The position numbers and the translations under genes are program-made. A stretch of 64,000 nt of DNA, from the NCBI GenBank assembly GCA_965232575.1, contig CBDDPZ010000009.1, forward strand, positions 434,001-498,000, written 5' to 3'. This document shows, piece after piece, positions 32,671 through 40,566 of this stretch. The notes under the pieces are model-generated. The model searched no databases, was not told the DNA's origin, and worked only from the letters and a program-made list of their open reading frames with translations. This DNA is from Bin5 sp965232575. GTDB taxonomy: Bacteria; Chloroflexota; Anaerolineae; Caldilineales; Caldilineaceae. Numbering within the stretch: position 1 is the first letter of the stretch; every line of letters begins with the position of its first letter.

Positions 32671-33039
32671 ATGAGTACGCTTGGCAACGTCATCTGGCTT
32701 ATTTTCGGCGGTCTGATCGCCGCTCTCGGCTACTTCATCGGCGGACTGCTTCTCTGCCTCACAGTCGTCGGCATTCCAGTCGGCCTGCAATCGCTCAAGA
32801 TCGGCGTCGCGACCCTCGCCCCATTCGGCAAGGAGGTAGTAGAAGGACTTCACGCGAACAGTACGCTTCGTGTTCTCTTTAACTTGATCTGGCTGATTCT
32901 CTTCGGTTGGGAGATCGCATTGGCCCATCTGTTGTCGGCACTGATACTCACCCTCACCATCGTGGGCATCCCTTTCGCCAAGCAGCATATCAAACTGATC
33001 CCACTCGCCCTCTTCCCCTTCGGCAGAGACCTGCGATAA
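32671..33039 (+). CDS. YccF-like inner-membrane protein
   Basis: A 122-residue protein with two repeated YccF-type units: NVIWLIFGGLIAALGYFIGG...TVVGIPVGLQSLKIG and NLIWLILFGWEIALAHLLSA...TIVGIPFAKQHIKL. Each gives a pair of membrane spans ending in the conserved GIPxxxQ motif. Function is not established for the family. GGGGA precedes the ATG by about 8 bases. It stands alone between two long spacers. Confidence 0.88.
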   Translation: MSTLGNVIWLIFGGLIAALGYFIGGLLLCLTVVGIPVGLQSLKIGVATLAPFGKEVVEGLHANSTLRVLFNLIWLILFGWEIALAHLLSALILTLTIVGIPFAKQHIKLIPLALFPFGRDLR

Positions 33040-33793
33040 CTCTGGCAGCCGCATCCCCGCCGTCATCTACCCTTACGTCTGTGCAACCCTACGCCGCATG
33101 GCGCATAGTCCCTTGAGCCAAGCGGCGGGGCATCGCCTCCGACGGCCTGACTGACCAAGTACACAACGATTCACGGTCCTCACTTCACCAACTGCTCACA
33201 GCGCTTTTGCAACAAGCCCGCTTCTCATTACATCCATCTATGCCGGAGTCTGGGTTTCAGAAAGCGTAAATCTCAAGATGGTGGTGTGTGTGAATTAGAG
33301 CAGTAGACCTGCTCCTTGTAGTGCAATCCATTGACACTTGAGCGCGCCAAACCGGATACGAAAGTTAGGGTAGCTGTTGCAACTGTGGTAAAAGATAATC
33401 GAAAATCGTTCTCATTTGAGACTAGGAACACACCGAATTCATCTATGGCAGGCACCTGCTTTCTGCCCGCGCCAATGCTTCATTGTCCAGAGTGTCACCG
33501 CTGTCGGCCCGCTGTTTCCCCCTTTAGCGCGACCCTCCAGACTGCAAGCGAATCTGTTCCCACTGCATCGATTAGCTCTAAAGCTCTTCGAATGCCGGGA
33601 GATCTTTTGGTCGAATCGGTCGGCCGAGTGCTTTGGGCCCGAAGAAAGGGAATTTTAGGACCGCAAGACTCGAAGGCGGCGTTCTACCGTGAGTTCGTAC
33701 CGCTCAGGACCTGGGCGGGATGTGTATTTGGTCGATTGGCAAGTTCACCGGGCCCGGACTTAGCCCTCCGGCAACCGGCTGACTGATTCAACT
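33040..33793. other. Gene-poor spacer of 754 bases upstream of the mrp operon
   Basis: No convincing gene. The ORF at 33331-33786 starts with TTG and has no ribosome site or family features. A TTGACA at 33331 and a GATAATC-rich stretch (about 33394-33421) with the inverted repeat TCTCA/TGAGA (33410-33421) are possible regulatory signals for the antiporter operon. This is weak evidence. Confidence 0.4.
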
Positions 33794-36316
33794 ATGTTAG
33801 CGGCATCCATTTCACTCATTATTGTCAGCGGTATCATCCTCTATTGGATTCGGCCGCACGCGCGTGCCTGGGCCGGCTGGCTTTCGGCATTCCCGCCCTT
33901 AGCTGTCACAGTCTGGCAGGTCTCCGCCGCCCTCCCTCTTCTAACAGGCAGCGTCGGTACGGCGCCTAGCGGCAACGGTACTCTGCAAAACGGCGCCATC
34001 ATCGCCGAACAGTATCGCTGGATTGAAAGCCTGGGATTGGAACTCTCTTTCCGCCTGGACGGCCTCTCATTGCTCTTCGGCCTCATCATTTCCGGTGTCG
34101 GCGCCGCCGTCGCCCTTTACACGCATTACTATCTCGAAAACGATGAACGCCAGGGCTACTTCTACCTTTCTCTCTTTGCCTTCATGGCCTCGATGTTGGG
34201 CTTGGTCTGGGCCGACAATCTTCTGACTCTGTTCGTCTTTTGGGAAGGAACGAGCATTACGAGCTATCTTCTTATCGGATACTCCCACCAGTCTGCCGTC
34301 GCCAGGGGGGGAGCACGCAACGCCTTCATCGTCACAGCCGGTGGCGGCCTCGCCTTAATCGCCGGCATGATCCTGTTAGGGCAGCAAAGCGGAACCTATA
34401 CCATCAGCGAGATCGTCTCCCGCCCCGGCCTGACCGACCTCGACCTCTATCCGGGCATCCTGATCCTGATTCTTATCGGCGCTTTTTCCAAGTCGGCCCA
34501 ATTCCCCTTTCACTGGTGGTTGCCAGGCGCCATGGCCGCGCCCACCCCTGCAAGCGCTTACCTACATTCCGCTACCATGGTCAAAGCGGGCATCTATCTC
34601 CTGGCCCGTCTCCACCCTGCTCTCAGCGGCCATCCCATGTGGCTATGGGCGCTCCTCTCGTTTGGCGGCATCACAATGCTGGTAGGAGCCGTCACCGCCA
34701 TACGGCATTGGGATATGAAGGCACTGCTGGCCTACGCTACCGTCAGCCAGCTTGGCGTCCTGACCACACTACTGGCCTTTCGCGGCGAGGCCGCCTTGCT
34801 GGCCGTCGTCGTCGGAATCCTCGCCCACGCTCTCTACAAGGGGCCCCTCTTTCTGGTGGCCGGCATTGTGGACCACGCGACCGGCGTCAGAGACCTGAGA
34901 AAACTCACAGGCCTCAGACAATCCCTCCCCGTCACCACCGCGGTGGCGCTGCTGGCGGGCCTTTCCATGGCTGGCATCCCGCCGCTCTTTGGGTTCGTAG
35001 CCAAGGAGGCCCTGCTTGAATCATTCTTTGATTCTGTCGAACACGGCGCCTTTGCGGGTTGGATTGCATTTGGCGCCGCAGCCGTCGCCGGAGCCTTCTT
35101 CGTTACCTACAGTCTGACACTCCTGTGGGAAGCCTTTTTGCGGACCGCAACGAACGGTGAGGCTGAAGGTTCTACCCAGAAAAATGCTGGTCAAAAGGCT
35201 CAGACCCAAGTTCATCACGCTCCAGCCGCCCCGTTCGTTGCCGCCCCGCTCCTGCTCGTTGCCCTGGGCACCGTTGCCCCCTTTGCCCTGCAGCCGCTCG
35301 ACACCTTCCTGACGTCCGCGGCAGCATCGATTTCAGGCGCGCCCGTCCACAAGCACGTATCCCTTTGGCATGGGTTTACTCCAGTGTTACTGACAAGCCT
35401 GCTTGCCATCACCGTTGGCGCATGGTTCTTCCTGAATCGGGCATTCCTGCGCCGGACCTTGGCCGTGATGCCCGAAAGCCTGCGCGGCGTCGTAATCTTT
35501 CAGAAAACCCTCGACGGAATCTACGCGCTGGGGCAGATCACGGCCCGCCTCTCCCAGGGCTATACATTGGCTTCGCAGGCCGCTATCGTTCTGCTCGCCG
35601 CCTTCGTTCCTGTTGCCGTGGCGCTGCTCCAGATCGCGCCCAGGGACATTCTGCCTTCGACCGATGTCCTTCCCGGTGCCCCCGAAACAGTTCTGATACT
35701 CCTGATGGTCGTATCCACCTACGTCACTGTCCGCATTAGAAACCGCTTGGGCGCAATCGTTAGCTTGGGCGTGGTAGGCGTTTCCGTGACCCTTTTCTAC
35801 GTCTTCTTCAGCGCGCCGGACCTGGCTCTTACCCAGCTTCTCATCGAAGTATTGACAGTTGTACTGCTCGTACTCGTCTTCACAAAGCTACCGCCGGATA
35901 CTCGCCCGCCCATGCAGAAACTGAAACAAACGCGCAATGTGCTGGTTGCCCTGGCGACAGGAGCCTTTGGCTTCTTCCTCGTCCTCTTCAACACCAGCGA
36001 AGCAATGCAGGCCGCCCAGTCAATCAGCGGCTACTTTCTGCATAATGCAGTGCCCAAAGGTAACGGAACCAATGTCGTAAATGTAATCCTGGTCGACTTC
36101 CGCGCCTTCGACACAATGGGAGAAATCACCGTTCTGGCACTGGCGGCCTTGGGTGGGTACGCCCTGTTGAACGCCCCCCGTGTCAATCTGCCTTCGTTGA
36201 TGTCACAACGACCAGAATCGGAGTCCGGCGAGAGCCGGCAGGTCCCCAATACAGCCGAAACCGAACAGTCGAGTACCGAATCGCCTGTAAAAACAGGTGA
36301 GAACGGCAGTGGATAG
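33794..36316 (+). CDS. mrpA: Na+/H+ antiporter subunit MrpA
   Basis: An 840-residue membrane protein, the largest subunit of the Mrp cation/proton antiporter. It has the complex-I-like proton-channel core (SLRLDG-type ELSFRLDGLSLLFGL, WEGTSITSYLLIGY, and SAQFPFHWWLPGAMAAPTPASAYLHSATMVKAG). It continues into the MrpA-specific C-terminal region with DUF4040/MrpB-like segments (APDLALTQLLIEVLTVVLLVLVF and VNVILVDFRAFDTMGEITVLA). The last 40 residues are polar. The stop codon lies inside a palindromic repeat element. Subunits B to G follow in order. Confidence 0.96.
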   Translation: MLAASISLIIVSGIILYWIRPHARAWAGWLSAFPPLAVTVWQVSAALPLLTGSVGTAPSGNGTLQNGAIIAEQYRWIESLGLELSFRLDGLSLLFGLIISGVGAAVALYTHYYLENDERQGYFYLSLFAFMASMLGLVWADNLLTLFVFWEGTSITSYLLIGYSHQSAVARGGARNAFIVTAGGGLALIAGMILLGQQSGTYTISEIVSRPGLTDLDLYPGILILILIGAFSKSAQFPFHWWLPGAMAAPTPASAYLHSATMVKAGIYLLARLHPALSGHPMWLWALLSFGGITMLVGAVTAIRHWDMKALLAYATVSQLGVLTTLLAFRGEAALLAVVVGILAHALYKGPLFLVAGIVDHATGVRDLRKLTGLRQSLPVTTAVALLAGLSMAGIPPLFGFVAKEALLESFFDSVEHGAFAGWIAFGAAAVAGAFFVTYSLTLLWEAFLRTATNGEAEGSTQKNAGQKAQTQVHHAPAAPFVAAPLLLVALGTVAPFALQPLDTFLTSAAASISGAPVHKHVSLWHGFTPVLLTSLLAITVGAWFFLNRAFLRRTLAVMPESLRGVVIFQKTLDGIYALGQITARLSQGYTLASQAAIVLLAAFVPVAVALLQIAPRDILPSTDVLPGAPETVLILLMVVSTYVTVRIRNRLGAIVSLGVVGVSVTLFYVFFSAPDLALTQLLIEVLTVVLLVLVFTKLPPDTRPPMQKLKQTRNVLVALATGAFGFFLVLFNTSEAMQAAQSISGYFLHNAVPKGNGTNVVNVILVDFRAFDTMGEITVLALAALGGYALLNAPRVNLPSLMSQRPESESGESRQVPNTAETEQSSTESPVKTGENGSG

Positions 36317-36354
36317 TGAATAGTGAAGGGCAGTTACTATCCACTAACCACTGG
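36307..36354 (+). repeat. Palindromic intergenic element, copy 1 (mrpA/mrpB gap)
   Basis: AGTGGATAGT (36308-36317) pairs with ACTATCCACT (36335-36344), a 10-bp perfect stem, and the element ends CTAACCACTGG. It shares sequence with 39053-39106 and, inverted, with 40110-40152. The mrpA stop codon TAG (36314-36316) is within the element. Confidence 0.8.
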
Positions 36355-36398
36355 TTTGAGAAATGAAGCAGGAAATCTGAGACGCATCATCAGTCTTT

Positions 36399-36920
36399 AT
36401 GCCTGAACTCTATCTTCGTCTCCTGAATCGCATCCTGACGCCTGTCCTTCTGTTACTGGCTCTTTACCTGCTGTTTCGCGGCCACAACTTGCCCGGAGGC
36501 GGCTTTATCGCCGGGCTGATGGCCGCCGCCGGCTTTCAGCTTCAGATACTGAGCCGGGGTCACGACGCGGTCCGGCGCACTATCGGACCTTACCTGAACA
36601 GCGGAATCGGCTTGGGCCTGGCCGTCGCCATCTGCGCCGGCATCGTCGGATTGTTGCAGGGAATCTTCTTCAAAGGCGTATGGTTCAGCCTGAACCTGCC
36701 TCTCCTCGGCTATCTGAAAATCGGGACGCCCGTAATCTTCGACCTGGGTGTCTTTCTCGTCGTGGTCAGCGTCGCCACCGCCTACCTGCTCGGCCTCAGC
36801 CGCGCTTCTGACACAGCCGCCGCGGCGCGCCATGACGCGGCCTCCCCGGTTCGCGCCCACAGTCCCGCCTCCGACCCGCCGGACGTGAACGTCGAACCTG
36901 GTCTAAAGGCAGACACATGA
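36399..36920 (+). CDS. mrpB: Na+/H+ antiporter subunit MrpB
   Basis: A 173-residue protein with four membrane spans and the MnhB signature (RILTPVLLLLALYLLFRGHNLPGGGFIAGL; KIGTPVIFDLGVFLVVVS). The last 35 residues are a polar extension absent from most MrpB proteins. It is part of the A-to-G antiporter complex. Its stop overlaps the mrpC start (ATGA), implying translational coupling. Confidence 0.94.
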   Translation: MPELYLRLLNRILTPVLLLLALYLLFRGHNLPGGGFIAGLMAAAGFQLQILSRGHDAVRRTIGPYLNSGIGLGLAVAICAGIVGLLQGIFFKGVWFSLNLPLLGYLKIGTPVIFDLGVFLVVVSVATAYLLGLSRASDTAAAARHDAASPVRAHSPASDPPDVNVEPGLKADT

Positions 36921-37441
36921 TCTCCTTACTCCTGGCAATCGCCGTCGGAAGCCTCTTTGCCTCCGGAACATACCTGATCTTGCGGCGTGGGCAGATAAAG
37001 CTCATCCTCGGACTGACATTACTGAGTCACGGCGTCAATCTTCTTCTCTTTGGATCAGGCAGGCTCGTCGAAGGGCGCCCCCCTATCTTCCTGCACAAAT
37101 CCGATTACGTCGAAACCATTGCCTGGAATCTGCCTGCCGACCCTTTGCCGCAGGCCCTTATCCTGACAGCAATCGTGATCAGTTTCGGCATTACCGCTTT
37201 CGTCATCGTGCTCGTCAACCGGCGCCATACAATTACGCAGACCGACTATGTCCATGGCGAATTTGTGCCACTCCTGCGGGAAGGGGACCCCTTCGATTTC
37301 TCCGAACCTTCCGAAATAGATCAGTACGACTGGCTGGCCTACGAAGTGGACGAGGTCTACGACAGCGAAGAGATGCTGACACCCTTGCCGGCCTCTGAAC
37401 AGGACGAATCAACTGCTATGGAAGAGGACCAATGGCTATGA
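36917..37441 (+). CDS. mrpC: Na+/H+ antiporter subunit MrpC, with long acidic tail
   Basis: A 174-residue NuoK-like subunit with three membrane spans (LLLAIAVGSLFASGTYLILRR, LILGLTLLSHGVNLLLF, ALILTAIVISFGITAFVIVL). Typical MrpC proteins are about 110-115 residues. Here an extra hydrophilic tail of about 55 residues rich in Asp and Glu follows the last span. The start overlaps the mrpB stop and the end overlaps the mrpD start. Confidence 0.94.
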   Translation: MISLLLAIAVGSLFASGTYLILRRGQIKLILGLTLLSHGVNLLLFGSGRLVEGRPPIFLHKSDYVETIAWNLPADPLPQALILTAIVISFGITAFVIVLVNRRHTITQTDYVHGEFVPLLREGDPFDFSEPSEIDQYDWLAYEVDEVYDSEEMLTPLPASEQDESTAMEEDQWL

Positions 37442-39057
37442 GCGCCAACCTGCTGGCCGTCCCTGTCGCCGCGCCTCTTCTGACAGCCGCTCTCATACTC
37501 CTGTTTGCCCGTTGGGGTGGACGGAGACTGATAAGGCATCAGATCGCGCTGACGACTTTGGCCCTGTGCATTAACCTTGCGGTCGCAGTGTTACTTTTCC
37601 GGGCCACTGCAGGGCAGGGGGAAAGATTCGTGCTGCAGCTGGGCGCATGGTCGGCCCCCTTCGGAATCACCGTCTATGGCGACGGACTTTCTGCTACGCT
37701 TCTGCTGCTGACGGCCCTCGTCGCGCTGGCGGTCTATCCATTCGCCGTCGCGACCATCGACTACCACAGGGCCCGCATGGGGTTTCATCCCCTCTACCTG
37801 TTCCTGCTCATGGGGGTCAACGGCGCCTTCCTGGCCGGCGATCTCTTCAATCTCTATGTCTTCTTTGAAGTGCTCCTGATGGCCAGCTTTGTTTTGCTGA
37901 CCATCGGCGCCCAACCGGCCCAGACCAACAGCGGCATACGCTATGTTGTACTCAATCTCCTCGCCTCGACCGTCTTCCTGGTCGCGGCCGGCATCGCTTA
38001 CGGGACCCTCGGCACACTCAATATGGCCCAGATTGCGGAGCGCCTGCCGCTGGCCTCTCCCGCAGTGAGCACGATTTTCGCCGGCTTGCTCCTGGTCGGT
38101 TTCGGCAGCAAGGCCGCGATTTTCCCCCTCTTTTTCTGGCTGCCCGCCAGCTACCACACGCCTCCCCCGGCGGTCACAGCCCTCTTTGGCGGCCTGTTGA
38201 CCAAGGTCGGTGTCTACACGCTCTTCCGCAGCTTCACCCTCTTCTTCCCCGAACTGTTACTGAGCTGGCAGCCTGCCCTCTTGACCATAGCCGGCGCGAC
38301 AATGCTGGTGGGCGCCCTCGGCGCGCTGGCCCAGCCCGGTATCCGCCGTGTGCTCAGTTTCCACATAATCAGCCACGTGGGATTCATGTTGATGGGTCTG
38401 GCAGTCGCTCTGAGTGGAAACAGTCTGGCCATTGGATTTGGCCTGGGCGCGGCCATCATCTATCTATGCCACCACATGATCATAAAAACCGCGCTCATCA
38501 TGGCCGGCGGAGCCGTAGAGCTGCACATGGGCAGCGACCGGCTGGCCTCAATCGGCGGGCTGGTCACCAGACAGCCATTCCTGGCCTTTCTCTTCTTCAT
38601 GGCCGCAATTTCCCTGGCGGGCGTCCCGCCATTCAGCGGCTTTGTAAGCAAACTCAGCCTTCTGCAGATAACGCTCGACACACGTCACTGGGTCGTCTCC
38701 GGCGTAAGTCTGTTCGCCAGTCTTCTGACCATGATTAACATGATGCGGCTCTGGCGCGAGTCGTTTTGGGGGGAATACAGCCGTCCGAGCCGGATACCGT
38801 CCAGAATTCTGCAGAGCAGAGTCCGGCGACAGTTGATGTTGGTGCCCGTGGCCGTACTGGTCCTTCTTAGTCTGGCGCTCGGCATTTGGGGCGGACCGGC
38901 CTTCCGGCTGTCAATGCAGGTTGCCCAACAGGCCCTCGACCGTCAGGCCTACATCGAAGCCGTTTCGCCGTCATCCCGGATCTCAACCCTGCCCGCAGAT
39001 TATCTCACCTTCCCAGCCGAAACAGACGCACCGAACAGCAGGGGAGAACGGCAGTGA
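37432..39057 (+). CDS. mrpD: Na+/H+ antiporter subunit MrpD
   Basis: A 541-residue NuoN/NuoM-like proton-channel subunit with about 14 membrane spans. It carries LLMGVNGAFLAGDLFNLYVFFEVLLMASF, the Lys-bearing GFGSKAAIFPLFFWLPASYHTPPPAVTALFGGLLTKVGVYTLFR and the HHMIIKTALIMAGG segment. The start is ATG 37432, or ATG 37438 which forms an ATGA overlap with the mrpC stop. The stop TGA lies at the left edge of a palindromic element. Confidence 0.95.
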   Translation: MAMSANLLAVPVAAPLLTAALILLFARWGGRRLIRHQIALTTLALCINLAVAVLLFRATAGQGERFVLQLGAWSAPFGITVYGDGLSATLLLLTALVALAVYPFAVATIDYHRARMGFHPLYLFLLMGVNGAFLAGDLFNLYVFFEVLLMASFVLLTIGAQPAQTNSGIRYVVLNLLASTVFLVAAGIAYGTLGTLNMAQIAERLPLASPAVSTIFAGLLLVGFGSKAAIFPLFFWLPASYHTPPPAVTALFGGLLTKVGVYTLFRSFTLFFPELLLSWQPALLTIAGATMLVGALGALAQPGIRRVLSFHIISHVGFMLMGLAVALSGNSLAIGFGLGAAIIYLCHHMIIKTALIMAGGAVELHMGSDRLASIGGLVTRQPFLAFLFFMAAISLAGVPPFSGFVSKLSLLQITLDTRHWVVSGVSLFASLLTMINMMRLWRESFWGEYSRPSRIPSRILQSRVRRQLMLVPVAVLVLLSLALGIWGGPAFRLSMQVAQQALDRQAYIEAVSPSSRISTLPADYLTFPAETDAPNSRGERQ

Positions 39058-39106
39058 ATAGTGGATAGTGAAGGGCAGTTACTATCCACTATTCACTAAC
39101 CACTGG
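39053..39106 (+). repeat. Palindromic intergenic element, copy 2 (mrpD/mrpE gap)
   Basis: AGTGAATAGTGGATAGT (39053-39069) pairs perfectly over 17 bases with 39081-39097, around an 11-base loop GAAGGGCAGTT. CTAACCACTGG follows. The mrpD stop TGA (39055-39057) is inside the left arm, and the preceding bases GAACGGCAG also match those preceding copy 1. Confidence 0.85.
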
Positions 39107-39128
39107 TTAAGGAACTGAAAGTCACTCG

Positions 39129-39791
39129 ATGCAGCGACTACTGGTCTTGAACCTGTTTATCTCACTAATGTGGCCGATTCTCAACAACGACTATACGTTG
39201 GGCGCCCTTCTGCTCGGCTTCATTTTCGGCTTCGCGCTAACCTCGCTCGTGCAGCGAAACTACGGCCTCTACACCGTTCGGGCCACCCTTTTCGTCGCCT
39301 ACGTCCTCCTTGCTATCCTGCAGAGCAATTTGCGATTGGCCGCTACGGTGCTTGCCAACGCCGTCGGCATCCAGACTTCGCTTCGCCCGGGCATTGTTGC
39401 CGTCCCATTGGACCTGACAAACCCGTTCGACATCACGGTCCTGGCGACCGTCGTCACCTTGACACCGGGCACGCTCAGCGTCGACTTGGCAGAAGATGTA
39501 TCCGGCCGGCTCCTGCCATACGGCGAACCCGGGGAGAACGCGATCGGAATCGATCCCAAACGAGACGGACCACGCGTGCAATCGGAGGAAAGCTCGAGTC
39601 AGGCGCCTCACCGCAGACCCGGTCCGCGCGCCAGAGGAGAGGCGGCTCTTCTCGTCCACGCAATCGACGTTTCCGACCCGCAGACATTCCGTGCAGACAT
39701 CAAGAAAAACTTTGAGATGCCTCTCCTGGAGCTGCGCCGTCTGATCGCCGAGATGGACAGCGCCGATACTGGAAATGGAGAACGAAGATGA
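39129..39791 (+). CDS. mrpE: Na+/H+ antiporter subunit MrpE
   Basis: A 220-residue protein with an N-terminal membrane part (LVLNLFISLMWPILNNDYTLGALLLGFIFGFAL; FVAYVLLAILQSNLRLAATVL) and the MrpE core (RPGIVAVPLDLTNPFDITVLATVVTLTPGTLSVDL). About 45 polar residues are inserted between this core and the family-typical HAIDVSDPQTFRADIKKNFEMPLLELRRL end, which makes it longer than the usual ~160 residues. The stop overlaps the mrpF ATG. Confidence 0.93.
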   Translation: MQRLLVLNLFISLMWPILNNDYTLGALLLGFIFGFALTSLVQRNYGLYTVRATLFVAYVLLAILQSNLRLAATVLANAVGIQTSLRPGIVAVPLDLTNPFDITVLATVVTLTPGTLSVDLAEDVSGRLLPYGEPGENAIGIDPKRDGPRVQSEESSSQAPHRRPGPRARGEAALLVHAIDVSDPQTFRADIKKNFEMPLLELRRLIAEMDSADTGNGERR

Positions 39792-40099
39792 GCAACGAAC
39801 TCTTCGAACTGAGCCTGGTCGTCCTGATGACCCTGCTCTCCTTTTCACTGCTGCTATGCTTCGGCAGGCTCCTGCGCGGGCCAGACCTGCCCAACCGCAC
39901 CGTAGCCTTTGACCTGATATCCATCCACGCCGTCGGCATCTTTGTCCTGTTTGCCGTGAACAGTCACTCGTACGTTCTGCTGGAAGGGGCAATCATCACG
40001 GCCGTACTCGGTTTCCTGGGGACAATGATATTTGCCCGCGCTTTGGAACGCTATCCCCACGCACGCTGGCTCGAACGGCAGCCGGAGGAAGACGAATAG
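39788..40099 (+). CDS. mrpF: Na+/H+ antiporter subunit MrpF
   Basis: A 103-residue protein with three membrane spans and the MrpF pattern RLLRGPDLPNRTVAFDLISIHAVGIFVLFAV followed by ALLGFLGTMIFARALE-like residues. The ATGA overlap with mrpE implies coupled translation. It is part of the seven-subunit antiporter. Confidence 0.94.
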   Translation: MSNELFELSLVVLMTLLSFSLLLCFGRLLRGPDLPNRTVAFDLISIHAVGIFVLFAVNSHSYVLLEGAIITAVLGFLGTMIFARALERYPHARWLERQPEEDE

Positions 40100-40109
40100 A
40101 CGCCTCCGG

Positions 40110-40152
40110 CAGTGGTTAGCTGCCTTTTCTATCCACTATCCACTATTCACTG
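40110..40152 (-). repeat. Palindromic intergenic element, copy 3, inverted and partly degenerate (mrpF/mrpG gap)
   Basis: CAGTGGTTAG at 40110-40119 is the reverse complement of the CTAACCACTG end of copies 1 and 2. It is followed by CTGCC and then CTATCCACTATCCACTATTCACT, split by the arms of the same palindrome. The element therefore lies in the opposite orientation. Confidence 0.7.
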
Positions 40153-40160
40153 AATCTCAC

Positions 40161-40544
40161 ATGGACCTGACGACAGTAAACCTCATCGTAGTTTCCCTGG
40201 CCGCGATCGGAACGATATTCCTTCTTATCAGCGCTGTGGGCATTCTGCGCCTCCCTGACGTATTGACTCGCATGCACGCCGCCGGCATCGCCACCACACT
40301 GGGCATTACCTGCCTGCTGCTTGGCACCGGCCTCCACTTCTTCGCCGAAGGACAAATGCTGCGCATGATCGCCCTCATTATCCTCTTCTTCGTGACCGCC
40401 CCCATCGCAACCACAACCATGGCCCGCGCCGCCTATCGCACAAGCTCTTCGGACCAGTTCGTGCTCTCGCATGACGACCTCGCCGCGCTCTCTCCAACCG
40501 TTGAATCGGCGCGGCAGAACGAGCCTGGCACCGCCGAAGAGTAA
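40161..40544 (+). CDS. mrpG: Na+/H+ antiporter subunit MrpG
   Basis: A 127-residue protein with three membrane spans and the MrpG/PhaG pattern LISAVGILRLPDVLTRMHAAGIATTLGITCLLLG and a following LFFVTAPIATTTMARAAY. The frame is open upstream into mrpF, but the family start is the ATG at 40161 just after the palindromic element. It completes the mrpA-G set. Confidence 0.93.
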   Translation: MDLTTVNLIVVSLAAIGTIFLLISAVGILRLPDVLTRMHAAGIATTLGITCLLLGTGLHFFAEGQMLRMIALIILFFVTAPIATTTMARAAYRTSSSDQFVLSHDDLAALSPTVESARQNEPGTAEE

Positions 40545-40566
40545 CTCGCCTGGAAGGACGGCAGCA

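Noticed and set aside
33331..33786. TTG-started ORF of 151 codons upstream of mrpA
   Set aside because: No ribosome site, no domain features and irregular composition; treated as spacer.
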